A stretch of DNA of 27,291 nucleotides from an uncultured Garciella sp. Its GTDB lineage: Bacteria > Bacillota > Clostridia > Eubacteriales > Garciellaceae. Positions 8,011-15,595 of this stretch are shown here, piece after piece. How positions within the stretch are numbered: position 1 is the first letter of the stretch; every line of letters starts with the position of its first letter. The stretch is from the NCBI GenBank assembly GCA_900555725.1, contig USMD01000014.1, positions 1 to 27,291 of the forward strand, read 5' to 3'. Below the pieces are notes generated by a model that had not been told where the DNA came from, did no database searches, and was given only the letters and a program-made list of their open reading frames with translations. Both the position numbers and the translations under genes were made by a program.

Positions 8011-9501
8011 TTATAACCCCAAGATTCCTTTTATTTTCTCTAAATCAATGTGCTTAGACACCAAACTTGCTAATTTTTCATATTCCTTTTCCTTTTGCTC
8101 TCTATAATCTACAATCTCTACTGCTGCATCTAAACCCTTTTCCCTTCTGATACGGTTTAATAATTTTCTCCGAAATGTATCATTTTCAAAAATTCCGTGA
8201 AGATAAGTGCCTAAAATCTTACCACAGGGACTCATGGCTCCATCTAAACTGCCATTTTCCAGTTGAATTGGGGGAACATCTTCTCCCATAAGCTGAGTTT
8301 TTCCCATATGGATTTCATATCCCCATAGTTCAGCATCTTGAAGGTCTTCAAGAAGTCCAGTATTCCCAATCACCCTCCCCTTAGTTTGATGGGTAGATTT
8401 TTCCTCAGCCATGATGGTTTTGATATTTAAAAGCCCTAAGCCATTGATTTCATTATAGGAAGATTCCACACGACTGGGATCTACAATTTCCCTTCCTAAT
8501 ATTTGATATCCTCCGCAAATTCCTAAAATATAAGCTCCAGATTTATATTTTCTGTATATATCTCGGTGAATTTCTTTTTCATAAATAAATCTCATATCTT
8601 TAATCGTACTTTTGGTTCCGGGAATAATCAGTAAATCAATGTCTTCCATCTGCCCCTTAGAAGTAATATAGGAAATACTTACATCTTCTTCTAACTCTAG
8701 AGGAGTAAAATCGCTGAAATTAGAAATATGGGGAAGTTTTACAATTCCAATATTTACTCCTGTCCCCTTTTTCCCTTCAAATCGATGGGTAAGGCTATCT
8801 TCATCATCGATATTTAAATCTATGTAGGGAACGATCCCTAAACAGGGAATGCCTATTTTTTCTTCTAACATCTCAATACCAGGAGTTAGAAGATTTTCGT
8901 CTCCCCGGAATTTATTAATAATAAATCCCTTAATCCTCCTTCGATCCTCCAGTCCTAAAAGCATTACGCTTCCATATAGAGATGCAAACACACCACCTTT
9001 ATCAATATCCCCTACTAAAATAACAGGGGCATCAATCATCTCTGCAAATCCCATATTGACAATATCTTTATCCCTAAGATTAATTTCTGCACATCCTCCG
9101 GCTCCTTCAATGAAAATTAATTCATATCGTGAGGATAGTCTCTTATATGCATCCAGTACAATATTCTTTAAAAAATCCTTTTCTAAATAATAATCTGAGG
9201 CGGTCAAGTTCTTGTAAACTTCTCCATTTAAAATAATTTGACTACCTATATTGGTGGTAGGCTTCATTAAAATGGGATTCATATCTACAGAAGGTTCTAT
9301 TCCCGCAGCCTCAGCTTGTACCACCTGTGCCCGTCCCATTTCTTTACCATCTTTGGTCACAAAGGAATTCAATGCCATATTTTGAGCCTTAAAGGGCGCT
9401 ACTTTATATCCTTCTTTATAAAAGATTCTACAAAGTGCAGCGGTTAATGTGCTTTTCCCTATGGAGGATCCCGTTCCTAAAAACATTACTTTCTTTTCCA
9501 T
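8011..9501 (-). CDS. cobQ: Cobyric acid synthase (CbiP/CobQ)
   Basis: This enzyme makes four glutamine-dependent amidations, at b, d, e and g, on adenosylcobyrinate a,c-diamide. The 496-residue protein begins with a dethiobiotin-synthetase-like ATP domain (MFLGTGSSIGKSTLTAALC, then APFKAQNMALNS) and ends with a glutamine amidotransferase domain carrying YILGICGGYQILG (Cys nucleophile) and GTYLHGIFEN (His). The length fits the family. It is the first gene after the cobalamin riboswitch and its terminator. The start ATG 9501 has GAGGAAG as ribosome binding site. Confidence 0.96.
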   Translation of the reverse strand: MEKKVMFLGTGSSIGKSTLTAALCRIFYKEGYKVAPFKAQNMALNSFVTKDGKEMGRAQVVQAEAAGIEPSVDMNPILMKPTTNIGSQIILNGEVYKNLTASDYYLEKDFLKNIVLDAYKRLSSRYELIFIEGAGGCAEINLRDKDIVNMGFAEMIDAPVILVGDIDKGGVFASLYGSVMLLGLEDRRRIKGFIINKFRGDENLLTPGIEMLEEKIGIPCLGIVPYIDLNIDDEDSLTHRFEGKKGTGVNIGIVKLPHISNFSDFTPLELEEDVSISYITSKGQMEDIDLLIIPGTKSTIKDMRFIYEKEIHRDIYRKYKSGAYILGICGGYQILGREIVDPSRVESSYNEINGLGLLNIKTIMAEEKSTHQTKGRVIGNTGLLEDLQDAELWGYEIHMGKTQLMGEDVPPIQLENGSLDGAMSPCGKILGTYLHGIFENDTFRRKLLNRIRREKGLDAAVEIVDYREQKEKEYEKLASLVSKHIDLEKIKGILGL

Positions 9502-9586
9502 AAAATCACTTCCTCTTTTTCTACAACTAGATTCATGTAAGCTATGTGTTAAGATGTAAATCTGCCTTCAACTCATATAAAAAGCC

Positions 9587-9619
9587 AAAACAAAAAACGC
9601 ATATGAAAATATGCGTTTT
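9587..9619 (-). terminator. Intrinsic terminator of the cobalamin riboswitch
   Basis: Arms 9594-9604 and 9609-9619 form a perfect 11-bp stem (AAAACGCATAT / ATATGCGTTTT) with a 4-base loop. On the minus strand the stem runs into TTTTTTGTTTT. It lies between the riboswitch and cobQ, as expected of the expression platform that stops transcription when B12 is bound. I did not find a clear anti-terminator pairing by eye. Confidence 0.85.
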
Positions 9620-9660
9620 ATAATAAATAATCATTTTTTATCTACTATCACTACATACTT

Positions 9661-9845
9661 CCAGCCGAAGCACTAGTTCCAAGTCTAAGATAGGTCTCCT
9701 GGCTTGTAGATCATCTTACTCTCTTTTCCCTTCCCAGTGAAATAACTAGTGGGCTAATAAAAGATTTCATCCCTACTTACAGTAGCGGTGGCTGCAGAGG
9801 ATTTTCACCTCTTTCCCTTTCCTAAGAAAATACCTTAAACTTCTT
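9661..9845 (-). promoter_or_regulatory. Cobalamin (B12) riboswitch
   Basis: The minus strand shows the conserved blocks of the RF00174-type element. The core GGTGAAAATCC...GCAGCC is at 9809-9790, followed by CCGCTACTGTAAG. The 3' conserved block AGCCAGGAGACCTA is at 9704-9691. These blocks, their order and spacing, and the location in the leader of a cobalamin operon make the call firm. The exact ends of the P1 helix are estimates. Binding of adenosylcobalamin is expected to favour the downstream terminator. Confidence 0.96.
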
Positions 9846-9871
9846 ATTATTCAATTTTATCATCTTAATCT

Positions 9872-9900
9872 ATTGTGGCATAATTACATTTTATTGTCAA
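9872..9900 (-). promoter_or_regulatory. Probable sigma-A promoter of the cobalamin operon
   Basis: On the minus strand, TTGACA (9900-9895) and CACAAT (9877-9872) are separated by 17 bp. The -35 box is perfect and the -10 box matches four of six. The predicted start, near 9865, falls just upstream of the riboswitch. No other comparable promoter is seen upstream of the leader. Confidence 0.6.
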
Positions 9901-9942
9901 ATAAATAATGAATTTTTCTTAAAATTCTTTGAAATTTTTGCT

Positions 9943-10000
9943 TGAGGAAATTGCACAAGCGAAGTTTTTCTCAAACACGAGTTTGTGCTACTCCATATAC
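9943..10000 (+). repeat. Left half of the split palindromic element, downstream of the channel gene
   Basis: These 58 bases align without gaps to one half of the complete element at 19805-19935 (read on its minus strand), with 48 of 58 positions identical by my count. Terminal TGAGGAAATTGCACAA corresponds to TGAGGAACTTGCATAA, and ACGAGTTTGTGCTA is identical. The similarity stops at 10000, just past the channel gene's 3' end. The complementary half is at 10923-10982. Confidence 0.8.
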
Positions 10001-10009
10001 TTATTCATA

Positions 10010-10798
10010 CTATGCGGTTTTTCTTTTCGGACTTACCTTTTTATCTTTTGCTATTATAAAATAGGGAATAGCTGTAAATACAATTCCCCCTACCATATTT
10101 CCTAAGGTTACAACAATAAGATTATAAAAATATCCTCCCATGGAAATTGCTTCTTCAAAAGGTGCCAATACTCCAATGGTTAAAATTGACATATTTGCAA
10201 CACTATGTTCAAATCCCACAGTGAAAAATGCAAATATACACCAAAGGATCATGATAAGTTTACCGCTTTCTGACTTGCATCGAAAAGTAGACCATATGGC
10301 TAAACATACTAATATATTGCATAAAAGTCCTCTTAAAAATAAAGGAATAGGCTCTATACTCATTTTAGTAGCAGCAGATTGGGCTATAAATTCCCCAATT
10401 GCACCGGTAGGAATTCCTGTTCCCCAAAAAAGTACAGCAAGCAAGATAGATCCAACCCAATTGCCAATATAGCAAACTCCCCAAAGTTTCATAGTCTCTC
10501 CCCATGAGACACTACCCTTTAATGCCCCTGCTGTCATAACAAGGTTATTTCCTGTAAATAACTCCGCCCCTGCCATTACCACAAGACTAAGGGCGACCCC
10601 AAAGGATAATCCCATGACTATCTTGGAATAAGGCTCTCCGTTTAACATTCCTCCTATAGAAAAGGCAAGGGTAACACCAAATCCTATAAAAAGCCCTGCC
10701 AAAATAGCTGATAAAAAATACCCTAGGAAATTTTCCTTTAGAAAAGATACCTTATTTTTTGCTGCATTCGCCACTGCTATAAACTCCTGTTGATACAT
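10010..10798 (-). CDS. FocA/NirC (FNT) family channel, probable hydrosulfide channel
   Basis: This is a multi-pass membrane protein of the formate/nitrite transporter family, 262 residues from the preferred ATG at 10798 (GGGGG seven bases upstream; the ATG at 10816 has no site). It has six hydrophobic segments and family motifs: LFTGNNLVMTAG near residue 85, GNWVGSILLA near 120, and GFEHSVANMS near 200, which carries the pore histidine. FNT members pass formate, nitrite or hydrosulfide. The asrABC genes just upstream make HS- efflux most likely, as described for the FNT protein next to asrABC in Clostridioides difficile. The gene lies between two halves of a repeat element, 185 bp after asrC, and I found no clear promoter of its own. 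Confidence 0.85.
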   Translation of the reverse strand: MYQQEFIAVANAAKNKVSFLKENFLGYFLSAILAGLFIGFGVTLAFSIGGMLNGEPYSKIVMGLSFGVALSLVVMAGAELFTGNNLVMTAGALKGSVSWGETMKLWGVCYIGNWVGSILLAVLFWGTGIPTGAIGEFIAQSAATKMSIEPIPLFLRGLLCNILVCLAIWSTFRCKSESGKLIMILWCIFAFFTVGFEHSVANMSILTIGVLAPFEEAISMGGYFYNLIVVTLGNMVGGIVFTAIPYFIIAKDKKVSPKRKTA

Positions 10799-10922
10799 TT
10801 CATTTCCCCCTTTCATCTATTAAAAATTAGGTCATTAAAGTAACATCAAATTTTTTGCTATTTTTACAAAAAGATCTGTCGGTGCAGAACGAGATACAAT
10901 CATGGGAATATAGAATATATAT

Positions 10923-10982
10923 AACTATCCTATTACATTCTAGATATAGATGATTGTGCTTGAGAAAATCAATGATGTAATT
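10923..10982 (+). repeat. Right half of the split palindromic element, between asrC and the channel gene
   Basis: These 60 bases align without gaps to the other half of the 131-bp element at 19805-19935 (its minus strand), with 52 of 60 positions identical by my count, including a 22-base exact block at 10936-10957. Similarity fades at the outer end, which abuts the asrC stop codon (10984-10986). Orientation matches the half at 9943-10000, so the two would join into one element if the 922 bp between them were removed. Confidence 0.8.
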
Positions 10983-10983
10983 C

Positions 10984-11949
10984 TTATTTATAATGAACTC
11001 CCTTCCAATAAATAGGAGTATAAACCTCTGCGATCTCTGGTAGCTGTACATCCTTAAGGACCCATTTTTTAAATTCTTCAAATCCTGTTCTATCTACAAT
11101 ATATCCAATATGTTCCTTTCCTCCGGGAGCACTGAAATCAATATAATGGGCTACATAGTCATAGGTATTTAAAATAATTTTTATAATACTTTCCTCATCT
11201 ATCCATTTAATAAAGTCTTCTCCTAGGCGAGGATTTTTCTTTCCCGTTCTTCCCAGTAAAGTAAGTCTATAATATTTTTTATCACTACGGGTCCATGCAC
11301 GGGTGGGACAATGAATGACACATTCTCCACATCCGATACATTTTTCATGATCTCTTTCTACTTTATAGTTTTCTGCTTTTAGTGCTCCTACGGACTTTTT
11401 GGTACAATATTCTACACAAGCCTCACAACTAACACATCGGTCTTTGTCATATCCCGGTAAAGTCATTCCCATAATCCCGAAATCATGCATTCTTACCTTT
11501 ACACAATCATTGGGACATCCTGTTAGAGCAATTTTAAAATGTAGATCATTTGGAAAAATGGCTTTTTCTATTCTCTTTGCAAAGGCTGAAGTATCATAAC
11601 AGCCATAAGGACATACTCTATTTCCCACACAGGCTGTTACATTTCGGGTTCCTGAGGCAGTGTATCCCTGTCCAGGTATCTTTTGATTAATCTCTAAGCC
11701 TTCAATAATCGGTTGAAGCAATTGATTTACCTTAGGCATATCTTCAAATTTAATTCCAGGTATTTCAAAACCTTGTCTTGTGGTGATATGAACAGTTCCA
11801 TTTCCATAAGTATCTGCAATGTTTTGAATCATAGATAGATATTTGGCTTCTAGATGACCTCCTGGTATTCGAATACGGGATGCAGTAATTCCCCTTTCTT
11901 TTGTGATCCGAAAGGCATTTTTCTTTAATTTTTTAACATTTATATCCAT
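10984..11949 (-). CDS. asrC: Anaerobic sulfite reductase subunit C (siroheme)
   Basis: AsrC is the catalytic subunit that reduces sulfite to sulfide. The 321-residue protein has the siroheme/[4Fe-4S] cysteines in CVGNRVCPYGCYDTS (about residue 110) and ALTGCPNDCVKVRMHDFG (about 145), then two ferredoxin-type clusters, CVSCEACVEYCTKKS and CIGCGECVIHCPTRAW (about 170-215). The N-terminal GGHLEAKYLSMIQNIADTYG and TTRQGFEIPGI belong to the nitrite/sulfite reductase half-domain. The start ATG 11949 has GGAGGG. It lies 16 bp after asrB and completes the asrABC set. Confidence 0.95.
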   Translation of the reverse strand: MDINVKKLKKNAFRITKERGITASRIRIPGGHLEAKYLSMIQNIADTYGNGTVHITTRQGFEIPGIKFEDMPKVNQLLQPIIEGLEINQKIPGQGYTASGTRNVTACVGNRVCPYGCYDTSAFAKRIEKAIFPNDLHFKIALTGCPNDCVKVRMHDFGIMGMTLPGYDKDRCVSCEACVEYCTKKSVGALKAENYKVERDHEKCIGCGECVIHCPTRAWTRSDKKYYRLTLLGRTGKKNPRLGEDFIKWIDEESIIKIILNTYDYVAHYIDFSAPGGKEHIGYIVDRTGFEEFKKWVLKDVQLPEIAEVYTPIYWKGVHYK

Positions 11950-11965
11950 TTTTATTCCCTCCTAT

Positions 11966-12757
11966 CTAATCCAACAATTGACGACCCTTTGTATAGTTAA
12001 ACACTGGACCATCTAAACAGATATACACATCGTCTACTTTACAATGTCCACATTTTCCAATTCCACAACACATCTTTCTCTCTTGGGAAATCCAAATATT
12101 TTCTTCCTTTATTCCTATATCTAATAGTCCAAGGGTAGTAAATTTCATCATTGCAGGGGGGCCAACAACAATGGCAACTGTCTCCTTTACATTTTTAAAC
12201 TGAAGGTCTGGAATGTACTCAGTAACCATTCCGATATTATAAGAAGTTTCTTGTTCTGATTCATCTACTGTTAAAATGATATTTATATTTTTCTGCCATT
12301 TTTTTAAGTCTTCCAAAAACAAAACGTCCTTTGGACTTTTAAATCCAACAATAAGGGTCATCCCTTCTATTTCGTCCATATGATCATTAAAATAGTCTAC
12401 AACTCCCTTTACTGGAGAAAGACCAGTTCCCCCAGCAATCACTACCATTTCTTTTCCCTTATAGTTCTCAAGATCAAAACCATTTCCATAGGGTCCCCTC
12501 AAAAAAAGTTTGTCCCCTACATAGTGTTCAAAAACTTCATTGGTTACTTTTCCTACGCGACGAATGGTAAAATCAATGGTCCCTTCTCCAATACCACTGA
12601 CAGAGATTGGACATTCCCCTACTTTAGGTAAAGAGATTTCAAAGAACTGTCCCGGTTTTACTTCCCCTTGGTAGGCCATACGAAAGGTGTATTCAATGTC
12701 GGTATGTTTTATTACCTCCCTTATTTCTGATAGAAAAGGAATATATTCATTATTCAT
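11966..12757 (-). CDS. asrB: Anaerobic sulfite reductase subunit B (FAD/NAD(P)H)
   Basis: AsrB passes electrons from NAD(P)H through FAD towards the siroheme subunit. The 263-residue protein resembles PyrK/ferredoxin-NADP reductase. It has FAD binding at RGPYGNGFDL (about residue 90), nucleotide binding at GGTGLSPVKGVVDY (about 108), and a C-terminal [2Fe-2S] cysteine set in CCGIGKCGHCKVDDVYIC. The ATG overlaps the asrA stop by 8 bp (ATGAATAA), indicating coupled translation. Confidence 0.95.
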   Translation of the reverse strand: MNNEYIPFLSEIREVIKHTDIEYTFRMAYQGEVKPGQFFEISLPKVGECPISVSGIGEGTIDFTIRRVGKVTNEVFEHYVGDKLFLRGPYGNGFDLENYKGKEMVVIAGGTGLSPVKGVVDYFNDHMDEIEGMTLIVGFKSPKDVLFLEDLKKWQKNINIILTVDESEQETSYNIGMVTEYIPDLQFKNVKETVAIVVGPPAMMKFTTLGLLDIGIKEENIWISQERKMCCGIGKCGHCKVDDVYICLDGPVFNYTKGRQLLD

Positions 12758-13766
12758 GATTAGAGACCTCCTTCATAGCATCCTCTAATTTATTAATACA
12801 ATTAGAAAAAGAAATATACTGAGGACAAATATCCTCACAACGTCCGCAACCTACACACATATGATAGCCGTTTCGCTTTTTAAAATCATATATCTTATGC
12901 AATACCTTAAATCGCATTCTTTCTCCATTTTCCTTCCGATAGCTTCCACCACCGGCAATATCTGTAAAGCCATCCACCATACAGGAAGCCTGTACCCGAT
13001 GACGTTCTCCCACTTTTCCATTATCCCTATAGAAAATATCTTGCATGGTAAAACAGGTGCAAGTAGGACATACAAAATTACATCTACCACAATTGATACA
13101 ACGGGTATTATATTCCTTCCACATAGTTGATTTTGCCACATCAAGAGATAAATTTTCTGGAATATTTACCTTTGTTTTTGTTTCTTTTACATAGGAAGGC
13201 TCCACATGAACATCTTCAGCACTATAGGATGAAAATAACTTATCCCACAATGCATTGTGATTATCGATATAAATCTTATCTTCTTTTACCTCTATATAGG
13301 CGTCATAGTTGTCACTTCGGTTGGTTTTCATATCTACACAAAAACAATGATCAAAGGATTTACTACAACCTATCAGAATAAATTTCACATTGTCCCTTAG
13401 TCTCTTATAATAATAATCTTGATAGCCATTTTTTAGATACACTTCGTCTAGTCTTTTTACCGCATGTAGATCACAGCTTCTAAGGAAAATAACTCCACCT
13501 TTTTTCGGTGGATTGGATTCTTTTACCTCATCCTCTGTAAAGTAGAATAAGGTCTGAGATAAAGGCAAAAGAACCTCTTTAAAGGAATAATTGGACTTTT
13601 GGTCAAATACAATTTCTCCTATTTCCTTTATTTTCCCATATTGAATAATATCTGTCTCTGAAAAGGTTCCAGACCCTGGAAAAAGTTTTGGAGCATAGAT
13701 CTCATTTTCCTTTGACCACTCTGCTAAAACCTGATTCATATCTTCTACTGATATACAATAACCCAT
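12750..13766 (-). CDS. asrA: Anaerobic sulfite reductase subunit A (ferredoxin-type)
   Basis: AsrA is the iron-sulfur electron-transfer subunit of the dissimilatory-type sulfite reductase. The 338-residue product has the AsrA-type N-terminal domain (FLRSCDLHAVKRLDEVYL near residue 95, shared with heterodisulfide/hydrogenase beta-like proteins). Two cluster motifs follow near the C-terminus: CINCGRCNFVCPTCTCFTM (about residue 223) and CVGCGRCEDICPQYISF (about 303). It is the first gene of the asr operon, following the Crp/Fnr regulator after 98 bp that include a terminator and a dyad site. Confidence 0.95.
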   Translation of the reverse strand: MGYCISVEDMNQVLAEWSKENEIYAPKLFPGSGTFSETDIIQYGKIKEIGEIVFDQKSNYSFKEVLLPLSQTLFYFTEDEVKESNPPKKGGVIFLRSCDLHAVKRLDEVYLKNGYQDYYYKRLRDNVKFILIGCSKSFDHCFCVDMKTNRSDNYDAYIEVKEDKIYIDNHNALWDKLFSSYSAEDVHVEPSYVKETKTKVNIPENLSLDVAKSTMWKEYNTRCINCGRCNFVCPTCTCFTMQDIFYRDNGKVGERHRVQASCMVDGFTDIAGGGSYRKENGERMRFKVLHKIYDFKKRNGYHMCVGCGRCEDICPQYISFSNCINKLEDAMKEVSNHE

Positions 13767-13785
13767 AGTTACACCCCTTTTTAGA

Positions 13786-13813
13786 GCTATAGAGCCTCTT
13801 ACTTTGTTGTTAA
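13786..13813 (-). promoter_or_regulatory. Candidate asr promoter
   Basis: On the minus strand, TTAACA (13813-13808) and TATAGC (13791-13786) are 16 bp apart, about 20-47 bases upstream of the asrA ATG. This is a moderate match, and a TATACT inside the nearby dyad (13819-13838) is an alternative -10. I cannot choose between them by eye. Confidence 0.35.
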
Positions 13814-13818
13814 TTTAT

Positions 13819-13838
13819 CTACGATAAGTATATCGGAG
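13819..13838. promoter_or_regulatory. Dyad operator candidate upstream of asrA
   Basis: CTACGATA-AGTA-TATCGGAG is a 20-bp dyad with 7 of 8 positions symmetric per arm. It lies upstream of asrA, just downstream (in the direction of transcription) of the terminator of the Crp/Fnr-family gene, so that regulator is the obvious candidate binder. The GA...TC spacing is 8, not the 6 of E. coli CRP or FNR sites, so identity is uncertain. Confidence 0.4.
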
Positions 13839-13842
13839 CATA

Positions 13843-13878
13843 AAAAAAATCACTGTGATATTTGTCACAATGATTTAA
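13843..13878 (-). terminator. Intrinsic terminator of the Crp/Fnr regulator gene
   Basis: On the minus strand AAATCATTGTGA and TCACAGTGATTT pair over 12 bp (one G-T wobble) around a 6-base loop, followed by a run of T. The stem contains the stop codon of the regulator gene (13867-13865). The inner part reads TGTGA-N6-TCACA, an exact CRP-type consensus, so a second role as binding site cannot be excluded. Confidence 0.8.
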
Positions 13879-14557
13879 AGTATTTTGCCAATTTCTCTCG
13901 ATCTATAACAATTATTTTTCCCCTATCCATCACTACAAAATTCTTTTGTACTAAGACTTTCATATATCGGGATACCGTTTCCCGTCTTAGTCCCAGCATA
14001 TCTGCCAAATAGGTAATGCTCAAATCCATATTGATATAGATCCCTTTTTTGCAGGCTATTCCATAATCCCCTGATAGCTTCCACAGCTTTGCTGCAATCC
14101 GCTTATCTGCCCGTATGGAGTTGGTTGTATTTTTAAGTTGTCGATATAATCTTCTTGTCTTTAAAGAAAGAGAATCTAAGATCCCCCTAGTTAGTTCAAA
14201 ATCATTCTCCATGATTTTAAGGATTTCCTCCCTGGGGAAGGATAGGACCTGTGCATTTTCAAAAACTTCACAACTAATGGAGGCCGGTAATCCTTGGAGT
14301 ACTACTTCGTTAATGATTTTTCCCTTTCCTAAAACAAAAATTACTTTCTTTTCTCCTTGAAAATTTATTTTATATAAACTTACTAAACCATGAACAACAA
14401 TATACAAGGTAGACATTTTTTCCTTGTCCATAAACAAATGCTCTCCCTTAGGTATTTGATACAGCTTTCCATAATTGGATAAGAGATTTAAAGAAGAGGG
14501 AGAAATATTTTCAAAGGCTTCTACTATTTCTAAAGCTTCCCGTACATTTTGATACAT
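13865..14557 (-). CDS. Crp/Fnr family transcription regulator
   Basis: The 230-residue protein has an N-terminal cyclic-nucleotide-binding-like beta-barrel (about 15-130, with PKGEHLFMDKEKMSTLYIVVHG), a linking helix, and a C-terminal winged helix (about 150-225) with the recognition helix in TYLADMLGLRRETVSRYMKVL. There is no N-terminal four-cysteine cluster as in FNR, so it is not an oxygen-sensing Fe-S protein of that type. The ligand is unknown. It sits directly upstream of asrABC on the same strand and ends in its own terminator. I infer that it controls the asr operon; an effector tied to sulfite or redox state is speculation. Confidence 0.88.
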   Translation of the reverse strand: MYQNVREALEIVEAFENISPSSLNLLSNYGKLYQIPKGEHLFMDKEKMSTLYIVVHGLVSLYKINFQGEKKVIFVLGKGKIINEVVLQGLPASISCEVFENAQVLSFPREEILKIMENDFELTRGILDSLSLKTRRLYRQLKNTTNSIRADKRIAAKLWKLSGDYGIACKKGIYINMDLSITYLADMLGLRRETVSRYMKVLVQKNFVVMDRGKIIVIDREKLAKYFKSL

Positions 14558-14644
14558 GAAATCATCTCTTTATAGATTATTTTAATCTTAGAATATGTAA
14601 TTTCCTCATCTATTAATATTTAAGAACATTTTAGTTAAAAAATT

Positions 14645-15496
14645 CTAATTTTGGATTTTTAGAAAAGATTCTAGAGTATTCTCTAATAGCATTGCAATAA
14701 TCATTGGCCCTACTCCTCCTGGTACTGGGGTAATCATACTTACTTTTTCAAAAACTCCTTTATAATCAACATCTCCTGTTAATTTATCATTTACTCTAGC
14801 ATTCCCAGCATCAATTACAACAGCTCCTTCTTTAACCATGCCTTCAGTAATAAATAAAGCTTCATCTATAGAAGATATTATAATGTCTGCTTGCTGAAGA
14901 TATTTTGTTAAATCTTTTGTATGGGAATCACAGATAGTTACAATAGCATTTTCTTGCATTAATAGCATAGCCACTGGTTTCCCCACAATATTATTTCTAC
15001 CAATCACAACAGCATTTTTGCCTTCAATAGGTATGCTATATTGTTTTAACAAGCGAATGATTCCCTTCGAAGTACAAGAAATAAAATTAGGCTTTTCTAA
15101 AAATAATTTTCCTAAGTTAATAGGATGGAAACCATCAACATCTTTTTTAGGATCTATATTTTCATTTACAATATTTTCATCAATATGTCTAGAAAGTGGT
15201 AATTGAACCAAGATACCATGAATTTTTTCATCCTGATTCAACTTATGAATCAACCCAAGTAGCTCTTCCTGGGTGATAATTTCTTTTAGACGATAAACCT
15301 CAGAATAAAAGCCTACTTCCTTACAAGCCTTTTCTTTAGAGCGTACATAAGAGTGGGAGGCTGGACCGTCTCCTACTAGTACTATAGCCAAACCTGGTAC
15401 AATACGTTTTTGTTTTTTCAACTTCTGAACTTTTAAGGTAATTTCTTCTTTAATTTGCTTCGCCACAATTTTTCCATCTATGATCTTATTGGTCAT
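14645..15496 (-). CDS. folD: Methylene-THF dehydrogenase / methenyl-THF cyclohydrolase FolD
   Basis: FolD interconverts 5,10-methylene-, 5,10-methenyl- and 10-formyl-tetrahydrofolate with NAD(P). The 283-residue protein shows SYVRSKEKACKEVGF with the catalytic lysine (about residue 55), LVQLPLSRHIDENIVNEN and KDVDGFHPINLGKL (about 95-130), the dinucleotide site GRNNIVGKPVAMLL (about 165), and TPVPGGVGPM near the C-terminus. The usual Thr after GVGPM is Ile here. The start ATG 15496 has GAGGG. It lies 99 bp after fchA and is probably cotranscribed from the sigma-54 promoter at 16276-16292. Confidence 0.95.
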   Translation of the reverse strand: MTNKIIDGKIVAKQIKEEITLKVQKLKKQKRIVPGLAIVLVGDGPASHSYVRSKEKACKEVGFYSEVYRLKEIITQEELLGLIHKLNQDEKIHGILVQLPLSRHIDENIVNENIDPKKDVDGFHPINLGKLFLEKPNFISCTSKGIIRLLKQYSIPIEGKNAVVIGRNNIVGKPVAMLLMQENAIVTICDSHTKDLTKYLQQADIIISSIDEALFITEGMVKEGAVVIDAGNARVNDKLTGDVDYKGVFEKVSMITPVPGGVGPMIIAMLLENTLESFLKIQN

Positions 15497-15595
15497 CTAA
15501 ATCCCTCATTTTCATTATTGTATTAAAGCAATCACAATTACACGAATTATTTGAAACAAGGCTAATATGTTAACCTTTTAAGCATTCTTTAAAAC

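Noticed and set aside
10827..11081. Minus-strand open frame of 84 codons over the element half and the asrC 3' end
   Set aside because: It overlaps asrC in another frame and crosses the repeat arm; no ribosome binding site or family resemblance.
12851..13144. Open frames on both strands over asrA
   Set aside because: Shadows of the asrA reading frame, which has two intact cluster motifs.
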